The notes under the pieces were generated by a model, which did not search any database, was not told the DNA's origin, and saw only the letters and a list, made by a program, of their open reading frames with translations. 64,000 nucleotides of DNA from Bog-473 sp963755495 (GTDB lineage Bacteria > Actinomycetota > Acidimicrobiia > Acidimicrobiales > RAAP-2). Positions 1 to 7,468 of the stretch are shown here, one piece after another. The stretch covers positions 62,001 through 126,000 of the forward strand of contig CAVWJS010000012.1 of assembly GCA_963755495.1 (NCBI GenBank). The letters are read 5' to 3'. The translations under genes were made by a program, and so were the position numbers. Position 1 is the stretch's first letter, and each line of letters starts with the position of its first letter.

Positions 1-271
1 CGACGGGGGCCGTGGTGGTCCCGATCGGGTTGTGGGGGACCGAGAAGGTCTGGCCGCGCTCGGCCCGGATGCCCGACTTCACCCTGGTGCGCCACCCTCC
101 GAAGGTCACGGTCCGGGTCGGTCACCCCGTCTCGCTCGCTCTCGCGGACCGACGCGGTGGCCGACACGGCGGCGATCATGGCGGCGATCTCGGACTTGTT
201 GCCCGAGGAGTCCAAAGTGGCGCGACGAGCCCACGGCCGAGGAGCTGGCGCGCACCAAACCCCCTTCGTGA
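1..271 (+). CDS. PlsC-like acyltransferase, C-terminal fragment (frame-broken)
   Basis: This is the 3' end of a 1-acyl-glycerol-3-phosphate acyltransferase-like gene whose start lies outside the window. The visible protein begins with VVPIGLWGTEKVWPRSAR and continues into a PPKVTVRVG stretch, a pattern typical of the region after the PlsC FPEG motif. The coherent protein must be read through three frames: frame 3 up to about 150, frame 1 over the helix TAAIMAAISDLLPEE, then frame 2 ending EELARTKPPS at 271. Two single-base indels are therefore present. The family acylates lysophosphatidate at the membrane. The murT gene follows in the same direction, a common actinobacterial arrangement. Identity rests on C-terminal motifs only; the catalytic HX4D box is not in view. 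Confidence 0.55.
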   Translation, partial: DGGRGGPDRVVGDREGLAALGPDARLHPGAPPSEGHGPGRSPRLARSRGPTRWPTRRRSWRRSRTCCPRSPKWRDEPTAEELARTKPPS

Positions 272-304
272 GGTTTCGCCTCGCCATCCTCACCACGCGC
301 GCCG

Positions 305-1548
305 TCAATGCCGACGTCGCGTCGCCTCGGTCGGGGACAGGGCACCGTGGCCGGCGGTCGCACCGGGCTCAAGGTCGATCCGCGCCTGCTCCAGCACCTG
401 ACGGCGGACCGTGACGGTGTCATTGGTGACGGGCACCAACGGCAAGACGACCACGACGCGGCTGCTCGCCGTCGCCCTGGGTGCCGACGGCGACACGGGT
501 GGTGAGCAACGAGACCGGGTCCAACATGCCCCCGGGTCACGTGGCGGCGCTCGCCGGCGACCGGCCGGCCACCCGGGCCGTGCTCGAGGTCGACGAGATC
601 TACCTTCCCCGCGTCCTCGCCGCCACGAAGCCCACATGCGTGGTGCTGCTCAACCTCTCACGCGACCAGCTGGACCGCACCAACGAGGTACGCATGGTGG
701 CCGGGCAACTGGCGCGCCGCCCTGGCCGCCGCACCACACGTCACGGTCGTGGCCAACGCCGACGACCCGCTGGTGGTCTGGGCCGCCGGGGCGGCAGCCA
801 AGGTGCGCTGGGTCGCCGTCGGCCTGGGCTGGCAGCTCGATGCCGTGGGGTGCCCCTCTTGCGAGGGTCGCATCGCCTTCGCGCCAGATGGTCTTGGGCC
901 TGCATCAGCGGCTGTGGGTTTGCCGGCCCGTTCCCATCGCCACGTTGACGGCCACCGATCACGGGACGACGTACCACGCCGTCTGGGCCGACGGTCGGTC
1001 CCAGGAGATCACCGCTGACCCTGCCCGGTCGCTTCAACTACGCCAACGCTCTGATGGCGGCGGTGGCGGCCGAAAGCCAGGGCATCGCTGCCGCCGCGGC
1101 GCTGGCCGCCATGGGCGCCGTCGGCGAGGTGGCCGGCCGCTTCACCACCCGTATCGTGGGTGGCGTGCCGGCCCGCCTGATGCTGGCCAAGAACCCGGCC
1201 GGTTGGAGCGAGCTCCTCGATTTGGTCGGGGAGGATGACGGGCCGATCGTGATCAGTATCAATGCGCGGACGGCCGACGGAGCCGACCCGAGCTGGCTGT
1301 GGGACGTTCCTTTCGAGCGCCTGGCTGCCCGCGTCGTGGTGGCCACCGGTGACCGTTGCCGCGACCTGTCGGTGCGTCTGCGCTACGCCGGTGTGCGGCA
1401 CGTGATGGAGCTGAACCCCGTTGTCGCCCTGCAGATTGCGGCGACCGGAGGTGGTGGGGACGATGAGCTCGCAAAGAACGACACTGAGAATTACGTCGAC
1501 GTCATCGGGAATTACACGGCCTTCGGCGAGCTTCTCGGTGCCCGACGC
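305..1548 (+). pseudogene. murT: MurT, lipid II isoglutaminyl synthase ligase subunit (multiple frameshifts)
   Basis: MurT with GatD amidates the D-Glu alpha-carboxylate of lipid II to D-isoglutamine. The conserved pieces appear in order. They are GRGQGTVAGGRTGLKVDP near 325, the ATP loop GTNGKTTTTR near 425-455, SNETGSNMPPG near 505, VLEVDE near 580, NLSRDQLDRTNE near 650, and a zinc-ribbon-like CPSC...C...C section at 850-925. The DUF1727 C-terminal domain begins at GRFNYANA near 1026 and runs intact to NYTAFGELLG near 1540. The pieces lie in different frames, so at least five indels separate them; the C-terminal third is one clean frame. The boundary with GatD is uncertain because no stop codon separates them. 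Most likely a functional gene with errors in the sequence. Confidence 0.75.
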
Positions 1549-2316
1549 GTGACGGCATCCCTTCGCATTGCCGTGGTCTACCCCGATCTGCTGGGCACCT
1601 ACGGGGACGGGGGCAACGGGCTGATCCTGGCCCGTCGCGCCCAATGGCGTGGCTTCGAGGTCGAGCTCAAGCAGGCAGCTTCGGATGCCCCGTTGCCCGA
1701 GGCCGACATCTACTGCCTGGGCGGCGGCGAGGACGGCCCGCAGGTGCGGGCGGCCCGCTCGCTGATCGAGGACGGCACGTTGTGTCGTCGTGTCGATGAA
1801 GGCGCCGTGGTACTGGCGGTCTGCGCCGGCTATCAGATCGTCGGGAACAGTTTCCCTGGCGCAGACGGCGCGTCCCATGACGGAGTGGGACTGCTCGATA
1901 TCGCCACGGTGAAGGGCGCCGGGCCTCGTGCGGTCGGCGAAGTCGTGGCACAGCCGACAGGCGCCACGCTGCCCGCCTTGACCGGCTTCGAGAACCACGG
2001 AGGATCCACGACGTTGGCGGTGGGCGCCGTCCCGCTGGCTCGTGTCAGCAAAGGAATCGGCAATGGTGACGGCTCCGGCACCGAAGGAGCGATCGCCGGC
2101 CACGTGCTCGGAACGTATCTCCACGGGCCGGTGCTGGCGCGCAATCCGGCGTTAGCCGACCTCTTATTGTGCTGGGCGCTTCACACCGAAGAGTTGCCGC
2201 CGCTCGACGACGGGGCCGAGGAGGCGCTGCGCCACGAGCGCCTCGAGACTGCGGGAGCAGCGCGCCGTGGTGCTCCTCGCGTGCGCCGTAGACGCCCGAA
2301 GTACGCGCGGGCTTAG
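1549..2316 (+). CDS. gatD: GatD, glutamine amidotransferase subunit of lipid II isoglutaminyl synthase
   Basis: GatD is a CobB/CobQ-type class I glutamine amidotransferase that hydrolyses glutamine and passes ammonia to MurT. It opens with RIAVVYPDLLGTYGDGGN, typical of GatD. The nucleophile cysteine sits in VLAVCAGYQIVG near 1822, and the catalytic-histidine region GTYLHGPVLARNP is near 2120. The length of about 255 residues is usual for the family. The proposed start is GTG 1549 in GTGACGGCATCC. This GTG is in frame with the MurT C-terminal domain upstream, so the DNA as written encodes a MurT-GatD fusion. The usual arrangement is two coupled genes. The 3' end overlaps the convergent thiolase gene by 4 bases. 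Confidence 0.85.
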   Translation: MTASLRIAVVYPDLLGTYGDGGNGLILARRAQWRGFEVELKQAASDAPLPEADIYCLGGGEDGPQVRAARSLIEDGTLCRRVDEGAVVLAVCAGYQIVGNSFPGADGASHDGVGLLDIATVKGAGPRAVGEVVAQPTGATLPALTGFENHGGSTTLAVGAVPLARVSKGIGNGDGSGTEGAIAGHVLGTYLHGPVLARNPALADLLLCWALHTEELPPLDDGAEEALRHERLETAGAARRGAPRVRRRRPKYARA

Positions 2317-3549
2317 CGCGTCAGCAACATACAGCCGGTGATGGGACCGGCGCCCACGGTGGCTACCGCGACTTCGGCTCCCGCCACCTGACGCGCCCCG
2401 GCCTGGTGGCGCAGCTGCAGGACGGCTTCATGGAGGATCCAGTAGCCGTGCATACGGCCGGCAGAGAGTTGGCCGCCATAGGTGTTAAGAGGGAGTTCCC
2501 CTTCCAAGGAAATCCGGGTGCCGCCCTCCACGAATGGACCGGACTCACCGTCGCCGCAAATCCCTAGCGCTTCGAGCCAGTCCAAGGTGACAAAGGTGAA
2601 GCCGTCATAGAGCTCGGCCACGTCGATGTCGCGCGGCGTGAGATCGGTGTGACTCCACATTTCCGCCGCGGCGTCCACCGAGGACATCTTTGGGTAGTCA
2701 GGCCGTTGGTCCCAGCCCCCAGCGGGAGAGCCCCCACCGACTGCTTCCACGCGAATGGCGTGGTGCTTGCAGTCGTCAGCGAAGTCCGGAGTCGAAACGA
2801 CCAGGGCGATGGAGCCGTCGATTGGCACGTCACAGTCCAAGAGACCGAACGGGTCCGAAATCATCCGCGCGTTGAAGTAGTCGTCGAGCGTTATCGGTAC
2901 CCGATAGGCCGCGTCAGGGTTGAGGCCGGCGTTGCGCCGGCTGTTGACGGCAACCCAACCGAGCTGTTCCCTGGTGGTCCCGTAGAGGTACATGTGACGT
3001 TGGCAGTGCATCGCCATCCAGTTGGCGGCCGAATAGGCGTGCATCGTGAGGAGCGTCCCGACACCCTCCATTCCTGGAAAGGAGCCAGGACCCTCCGAAG
3101 CTGGCGCTGCGCTCTCCGCTGCCGCTGCCGCTGCCGCTGGCGCTGGCGCTGGCGCTGGCCGCCGCGTGCCGCCGCTGCCGGTGCTCCGGTCCATCGCCTT
3201 GGAAGGCGCTGCCGCCGATCATGTGGACGGTTCGATAGACAACGACGTGCCGGGCCTCCCCGTCGACCACGGCCTGGCACGCCGCAAAAAGGGGCGCCAG
3301 CAAGCCGCCGCGGGCCACGCCCTTGTCGCTCCAACGCGAGGCGATGCCGAGTTGCGCCGCTATCCCAGGGACCTCCATGCCGCCCACGGTGATGACCGCG
3401 TCGATCTGCGAGGGCTCGAGACCGGCATCGGCGATGGCTGCACGCGCGGCCGTGGTCGTAAGCACGGTGCCGGAGATCCCGGTTCTGCGCCCGATGTGCG
3501 AAATGCCGACGCCTGAGATGATGGCACTCCGCCCCCCACGACCACTCAC
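2313..3549 (-). CDS. Thiolase family protein (SCP2-thiolase-like), one frameshift
   Basis: A thiolase-fold acyl-CoA acetyltransferase-like protein. The N-terminal part reads GRSAIISGVGISHIGRRTG, then AARAAIADAGLEPSQIDAVI and a CQAVVDGEARHVVVYR stretch. The C-terminal part has YSAANWMAMHCQRHMYLYGT, DIDVAELYDGFTFV and the Gly-rich end GGQLSAGRMHGYW. This SCP2-thiolase subgroup usually works in steroid or lipid beta-oxidation or aldol-type complexes with a DUF35 Zn-ribbon/OB protein, and exactly such a gene diverges from it 39 bases away. The halves are joined by a frame change near 3200, next to a repeated GCCGCT/GCGCTG tract. The start is taken as GTG 3549, just before the conserved N-terminus. 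Confidence 0.8.
3112..3163. repeat. Hexanucleotide microsatellite inside the thiolase gene
   Basis: Tandem copies of GCCGCT pass into tandem copies of GGCGCT. They encode alternating Ala/Pro or Ser/Ala/Gly runs depending on the frame. The tract lies in a variable linker of the thiolase and within about 50 bases of the frame break, so replication or sequencing slippage is plausible. Confidence 0.7.
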
Positions 3550-3588
3550 AACTCTCAACCTAACGCGCCTTGTGCATACGATGGGTAG

Positions 3589-4074
3589 GTGGAGGACGCA
3601 CCCCCCTGGCGGATGCCACCGCCGATCTCCGATCTCAGTCGACCCTTTTGGACCGGCGGCAGCAAGGGACAACTTCTCATCTCCCGCTGCGTGTCGTGCC
3701 AGTGCTGGGCCCACCCGCCCGCTCTGGTCTGCGTGCAGTGCGGGGGTGAAATGCTGCCGCAGCCCGTGAGTGGGCGCGGGTCGGTCTTCACCTTCACCGT
3801 CAATCGCCACACGTTCAATCCCGCGTTGCCCGTGCCGTACGTGATCGCCATCGTCGAACTGATCGAGCAGGTGGGGCTCCGAATTACGTCGAATCTCGTC
3901 GATTGCGACGCCGAGAAGGTGCACATCGCAATGCCGGTCGTGGTCACCTTCGAACAAGCAGGAGAGGCCTGGGTACCGTTATTCAGACCGGATCCCGGCA
4001 TGGTCGAATGGTGCATCCAGTGCGGCGAGTGCTGTCGCGGGCTAGCTGCCCAAGAAGCCGCCACTGCCCAATGA
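3589..4074 (+). CDS. DUF35 Zn-ribbon/OB-fold protein, thiolase partner
   Basis: This protein of about 161 residues has the DUF35 layout. An N-terminal helix with PFWTGGSKGQLLISRC leads into a rubredoxin-like zinc ribbon (RCVSCQCW...CVQCGGE), then an OB fold with the GRGSVFTFTVNRHTF and PVPYVIAIVELIEQ strands. DUF35 proteins bind acyl-CoA and partner SCP2-thiolases or MaoC-like hydratases (ChsH2 type). The gene diverges from the thiolase gene, so both probably share the short region 3550-3588. The start is GTG 3589. After the expected end at VPLFRP the frame continues for about 25 residues containing a CIQCGECC motif that I do not recognise for the family. That tail may reflect a shifted stop. 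Confidence 0.8.
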   Translation: MEDAPPWRMPPPISDLSRPFWTGGSKGQLLISRCVSCQCWAHPPALVCVQCGGEMLPQPVSGRGSVFTFTVNRHTFNPALPVPYVIAIVELIEQVGLRITSNLVDCDAEKVHIAMPVVVTFEQAGEAWVPLFRPDPGMVEWCIQCGECCRGLAAQEAATAQ

Positions 4075-4099
4075 TGGTTCGGAGAAGGAAATGGAGGGC

Positions 4100-4644
4100 T
4101 TAGGAGCGGCCTAGGGACCAAAGAGTCCGAAGCGACAGGACCGTTACCCATCCGAACCCGGATGCAATGGAGATGCGCTGGAAGATGCCTCCCTTTCCGG
4201 CAAGGCGCGGGTCGGAGCCGAACGCTGCTCCGAACGCCACAAAGCTTGCCGTCATGGCGAGACCCGAGCACGCCGAGTAGCCAGCCCAGCGGAAATCCCG
4301 GCGCCGAGCGGCCCCGACCGCGCTGGCCAATGCGGCGACAGGCAGCCCGGCAAAGATTGGGTTGGCAGAGGTGTTGTGCAGCTTGCCCATACGAGAAAGC
4401 GCTGGAGCGGGGGGGCCTTTGGCCCGTCTTCGCCAGGGGTCCTCGGCCGGAAGTCACCCATTGGATCGGTGATGAACAGTCCAGAGCCGATCAGCCCGAC
4501 GCCGGCGCCTGCAACCAGTGCCGGCACCGCTCGAGGCCCCACGCTTCGCCGAGGACATTGGCGCAGACCCCACGCGGCGAGGAGGTAGAGCACTCCCGCG
4601 AGACCGAAGTTCGCCCTCTGCGGCCGGCCCGAGGTGTGGCTCAT
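4100..4644 (-). pseudogene. DUF998 membrane protein, frame-broken
   Basis: The coherent protein is split. One frame carries ANFGLAGVLYLLAAWGLR, a second hydrophobic segment and the DUF998 hallmark FITDPMGDFRPRTPG. Another frame, from about 4390 down, carries LHNTSANPIFAGLPVAAL and two further membrane segments. DUF998 proteins are small multi-pass membrane proteins of unknown function. The start at ATG 4644 lacks the usual first transmembrane helix, so the 5' end may be deleted as well as frameshifted. It lies 13 bases downstream of the TetR gene in the same direction. Confidence 0.6.
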
Positions 4645-4657
4645 CGGCACAGCGGAG

Positions 4658-5317
4658 CTACTGGTCGTCGGGGCCGACGAAGTCCGGCTCGGAGACGACG
4701 ACAAGGTCATCCAGCCCCAGTCCCCAGAGGGGCCCCTCTAGGAGAAGGGGGGCGATGAGGGAGGAGAACTCATCAGCAGATAGGTCATTATCTACTTGGA
4801 GCCAGTGGTCGATGAGCGTGATGCAGGACCCAGCCCAGGAGCGGGCGACCAACGAGACCTGTCGGCGGGGGGAGGCGCCCATGTCATTGACGATCCGCAC
4901 GAAGACCCGCTCTGCTGTAGCGGTCACTGCCGCCGTCAAAGTCGCCCGACCCTGACCGTTGCCCGCGCCGGACAATGCGACGCGGTACAGATCTCGGTTG
5001 GCGTCAACGTGCCGACAAAACGTCACCACGCCGCTGCCTTGAGCGATCGGCTCTTGCCTACTGGTCGTCACGGCTGATTCCGCCTCGGTGGCAAGGTCCG
5101 CCACCAGGTCGCCGACGACGGCCCTGAGCAGATCTTCCAGGTCGTGGAAGTGAGCGTAGAAGGTCGCTTTGGACATGTCCGCTCGCGCCGTGAGGGCCTC
5201 GATGGTGACCGAGTCATAGCCCTGCTCTATGACAAGCGCGACGAACGCTTCCCGCAGCGCCCGCCGCGATCGCCGTACTCGGCGGTCAGTCCCGTCGCTT
5301 GGTTCTCCCATTGCCAA
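4658..5317 (-). CDS. TetR/AcrR family regulator
   Basis: A 219-residue repressor with a clear N-terminal TetR DNA-binding domain. It reads RRSRRALREAFVALVIEQGYDSVTIEALTARADMSKATFYAHF in segments, including the recognition helix MSKATFYAHFHDLEDLL. The C-terminal ligand domain includes SWAGSCITLIDHWL, typical of TetR proteins with a TetR_C_33-like end. The start may be 5317 or ATG 5311, six bases downstream. The gene diverges from the small coding pair at 5404, and two near-palindromes lie between them (5354-5386). Autoregulation and control of the small genes are therefore plausible. The effector is unknown. Confidence 0.88.
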   Translation of the reverse strand: MAMGEPSDGTDRRVRRSRRALREAFVALVIEQGYDSVTIEALTARADMSKATFYAHFHDLEDLLRAVVGDLVADLATEAESAVTTSRQEPIAQGSGVVTFCRHVDANRDLYRVALSGAGNGQGRATLTAAVTATAERVFVRIVNDMGASPRRQVSLVARSWAGSCITLIDHWLQVDNDLSADEFSSLIAPLLLEGPLWGLGLDDLVVVSEPDFVGPDDQ

Positions 5318-5353
5318 TAACTTACCCCTAGTCTGTTACCATACGCTTCATCT

Positions 5354-5386
5354 AGTATCGTACTGTGACTCTTAATACGAAGTATT
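5354..5386. promoter_or_regulatory. Candidate TetR operators between divergent genes
   Basis: Two short palindromes lie in the AT-rich gap between the TetR gene and the small genes. AGTA-TCG-TACT is at 5354-5364 and AATAC-GAA-GTATT at 5374-5386. Their cores resemble each other in opposite orientation (GTATCGTAC versus ATACGAAGTAT). Position and symmetry fit a TetR-dimer operator, but binding is inferred only. Confidence 0.45.
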
Positions 5387-5403
5387 TCACAGAAGGGTGA
5401 GAA

Positions 5404-5547
5404 GTGGCAGTAGAAGCAGGGACCAATCAGGATCTGACCGAGCTGGACGCTCGCAGGTTCGTCGCCGGGTGCGGCCTCCACTCGCATAACGAGCGTCCGG
5501 CGATCCTCCGGCTGAGGCCGCTGACCGAGAACCGGGGTGGCGAGTGA
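5404..5547 (+). CDS. Small hypothetical protein (47 aa)
   Basis: A short gene with a good ribosome site (AGAAGGGTGAGAA just before GTG 5404). It encodes VAVEAGTNQDLTELDARRF followed by a CGLHSHNERP segment and a basic end. Its TGA overlaps the GTG of the next gene (GTGA at 5544-5547), so the two are probably translationally coupled. I do not recognise a family. It is soluble in composition, with no membrane segment. The operator-like palindromes immediately upstream suggest control by the divergent TetR protein. Confidence 0.5.
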   Translation: MAVEAGTNQDLTELDARRFVAGCGLHSHNERPAILRLRPLTENRGGE

Positions 5548-5813
5548 TCATCAACGTCCACCCAGAGGCGACCGGAGCCCTACTCCAGAAGGGCAGCACG
5601 CTCTGGTTCCTCGTCTTCACGGGACCGAACGGGGCAAAGTGGGACATGCAGCTGGTGGCCCCCAACGAACTGAGCGAGGCCCTCCGTCATGGCTACTCCG
5701 ACGCAGATGTCGTCGGGTACATCACGCGGCAACTCGGTGCCGCGGGCTACCGGGTTCATCACCGTCCTCGTGGCGCCGACATGGCTGCGTGGTCGCTTAC
5801 CTACCTCGGTTAG
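5544..5813 (+). CDS. Hypothetical protein (89 aa), coupled to upstream small gene
   Basis: It encodes MIINVHPEATGALLQKGSTL followed by WFLVFTGPNGAKWDMQLVAP, a helical segment SEALRHGYSDADVVGYITRQ and the end AAWSLTYLG. The GTG start overlaps the stop of the 47-residue gene by four bases. The composition looks like a compact alpha/beta cytosolic protein, with no signal or membrane segment. No known family is recognised. Its role is probably linked to whatever ligand the divergent TetR regulator senses. Confidence 0.6.
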   Translation: MIINVHPEATGALLQKGSTLWFLVFTGPNGAKWDMQLVAPNELSEALRHGYSDADVVGYITRQLGAAGYRVHHRPRGADMAAWSLTYLG

Positions 5814-5855
5814 GTCAATAAGCCGAGGGTGTCTTCGTACGCCGGGGTCGAAGCC

Positions 5856-5960
5856 ATGCTGTGCGGCTCCATGAGTGCAATCTTCCCCGTGGGGTGGATG
5901 GTCTCCGTCGGCGCAGGCGTGTTGATACTCGCTTGGGCCATGTACCTCGGCTCCCGTTAG
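5856..5960 (+). CDS. Possible small single-span membrane peptide (34 aa)
   Basis: A short reading frame, ATG 5856 to TAG 5960, encodes MLCGSMSAIFPVGWM and a strongly hydrophobic stretch VSVGAGVLILAWAMYLG. A GTG at 5829 would extend it by nine residues. It lies between two credible genes on the same strand. Only the hydrophobic pattern supports it, and no ribosome site decides the start. Confidence 0.3.
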   Translation: MLCGSMSAIFPVGWMVSVGAGVLILAWAMYLGSR

Positions 5961-6038
5961 ATCGATGGGGTATCCCCATCGCTGGTATTGGGCCGCCTCA
6001 GTTCCGCCGGCCGAACTGCAATAATTCATGGACCACCC

Positions 6039-6479
6039 ATGACCGACAATATTGATGACCTGATCCTCGATCTCCTTGAATGGTTGGGCTCCAGCCCGCG
6101 CCCCTACTCCGAGGTGCTCGATGCGTGGCGGACGTCGTGTCCGCGCCTTCCCGTGTGGGAAGACGCCAACAACCGAGGCTTCGTTGATCGTCATCGTGTG
6201 GCCGGAGAGGGCCAGTTCGTCTCGGTGTCCGCCGCGGGGGCCGAGCACCTACGGAAAAATCGCTTTGAGCGGGTGATTGATTCGAACCCCAACGCGTCTG
6301 ACTGTCCCACCCTGCGCCCGTTCGGCGTCGGGCCGCCGGGGCAACGCGGCCAGCTCCAGACCACCATCGACCTCGACATCGACCTCGTCCACATCCGAGC
6401 GGGCCAGATCGACGGATGTGGCGTCTGCATGAGTACGGATGGCGGACCGATGAGATCCGCTTCCGTCTATCGTCGGTAA
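6039..6479 (+). CDS. Chimeric ORF: uncharacterised small protein joined to an AhpD/CMD-like scrap
   Basis: From ATG 6039 the first 75 or so residues (DDLILDLLEWLGSSPRPYSE, then LDAWRTSCPRLPVWEDA and an AAGAEHLRKNR end) resemble a widespread winged-helix-like hypothetical family. After a disordered junction the frame reads LDIDLVHIRAGQIDGCGVC. That closely resembles the core CxxC helix of AhpD/carboxymuconolactone decarboxylase proteins (LVxIRxSQINGCxxC). The frame then ends within about 17 residues, so the AhpD-like part lacks both ends. I read this as a deletion junction or frame error joining two former genes. Only the first half is likely to fold. Confidence 0.5.
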   Translation: MTDNIDDLILDLLEWLGSSPRPYSEVLDAWRTSCPRLPVWEDANNRGFVDRHRVAGEGQFVSVSAAGAEHLRKNRFERVIDSNPNASDCPTLRPFGVGPPGQRGQLQTTIDLDIDLVHIRAGQIDGCGVCMSTDGGPMRSASVYRR

Positions 6480-6483
6480 CGGT

Positions 6484-7023
6484 ATGTCTGCTCCAAAAAT
6501 CCGAACGAAGAACCTGGCGGATCTTTACGATCTCGCCCCACTGGATTGGACTGATGTGCGCCGCACACTCGAGGCGAACGTGACGCAGGCGCCCGGCACT
6601 GGTGGGCCCGACCACCACACCTTCTGGTTATCGACCGTTGACGCCGACGGACGGCCCCACATGACTGCCGTCGGAGTCCTCTGGGTCGAGGACCGTTATT
6701 ACTTCAGCGGCAGTCCGCGCTCTCGCAAGATCCGCAACATCGAGCACGACTCGCGCTGTGCCTTCGGCGTTGCCCTCCATGGTTACGACGTGGCGCTTGA
6801 AGGCCGGGCCGTTCGCGTCACCGACGGCGCGCTGCTGCAACGCCTGGCCGACACATTCGCGACGGGTGGCTGGGCACCGACCGTCGCCGACGGCGGATTC
6901 ACACATGAATACAGCGCTCCCAGCGCGGGCCCTCCGCCGTGGTACGTCTACGAGTTCGCGCCCAGCGATGCCTACACGGTCGCGACCCGGGAGCCTGGCG
7001 GCGCCACCCGATGGTCCTTCTGA
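6484..7023 (+). CDS. Pyridoxamine 5'-phosphate oxidase-like (flavin/F420) protein
   Basis: A 179-residue split-barrel protein. The signature HTFWLSTVDADGRPHMTAVG is followed by WVEDRYYFSGSPRSRKIRNI and a CAFGVALHGYDVALEGRAVR strand pair, the usual cofactor-binding face of PNPOx-like proteins. Such proteins bind FMN, F420 or heme and act as small reductases; the cofactor cannot be read off the sequence. It starts at ATG 6484, four bases after the upstream stop, and runs to 7023, directly abutting the end of the convergent DUF302 gene. Confidence 0.85.
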   Translation: MSAPKIRTKNLADLYDLAPLDWTDVRRTLEANVTQAPGTGGPDHHTFWLSTVDADGRPHMTAVGVLWVEDRYYFSGSPRSRKIRNIEHDSRCAFGVALHGYDVALEGRAVRVTDGALLQRLADTFATGGWAPTVADGGFTHEYSAPSAGPPPWYVYEFAPSDAYTVATREPGGATRWSF

Positions 7024-7428
7024 CTATTCGTCCTGGCACACGGTCGCGAGCGCGTCCGTCAGCGTCTCAATCCCGCGCAAGTTTCCCGCCAGCTCGACAC
7101 CGAGATGGTGGCGTGATGCCAACGCGTCGGGCGAGATGAAGGACACTTTGGTTTGGCCATCGTCCGACCAAACCAGCACCTTCAGTGGGAGGTCGAGTGC
7201 AGACAGGGGTGCGGCCTGCATCACAAGTGTGCCAACCGCTGGGTTTCCGAACATCACAAGTACCGTGTCGCGTAGCTGCAGACCCACGAGCTTGGCCTCG
7301 GCACTCTGGTCGATCACCGAGAAGATCTTGAGACCCTTGTCGATCAGGATCTCGGTGAACACCGACACGGTCTCGGCCACCGAACGCGAGCTGAGCTTCG
7401 TTACCACTTCGGGTTCCTTTGCGGACAT
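7024..7428 (-). CDS. DUF302 domain protein
   Basis: Starting at ATG 7428 behind a strong GAGGAGCTGCC ribosome site, the product has about 134 residues. It shows the DUF302 pattern: SVAETVSVFTEILIDKGLKI, then FSVIDQSAEAKLVGLQLRDT, a GNPAVGTLVMQ turn and ALDLPLKVLVWSDDGQTKVS. DUF302 is a small alpha/beta fold often found with redox or heavy-metal genes; the biochemical function is unknown. It may be the last gene of the minus-strand lipid operon, 40 bases after the acyltransferase stop. Confidence 0.85.
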   Translation of the reverse strand: MSAKEPEVVTKLSSRSVAETVSVFTEILIDKGLKIFSVIDQSAEAKLVGLQLRDTVLVMFGNPAVGTLVMQAAPLSALDLPLKVLVWSDDGQTKVSFISPDALASRHHLGVELAGNLRGIETLTDALATVCQDE

Positions 7429-7468
7429 GGCAGCTCCTCTCAACCCCGCGGGTGTTCGTGCTCTCGCG

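Noticed and set aside
2649..3392. Long plus-strand frame opposite the thiolase
   Set aside because: It is the GC-rich antisense shadow of the thiolase, which has full family motifs.
5250..5262. 13-base match (TCCCGCAGCGCCC) to the tRNA-Val 3' end, a possible second attachment site
   Set aside because: It lies inside the TetR coding sequence on the wrong side of the integrase, and 13 GC-rich bases can match by chance.
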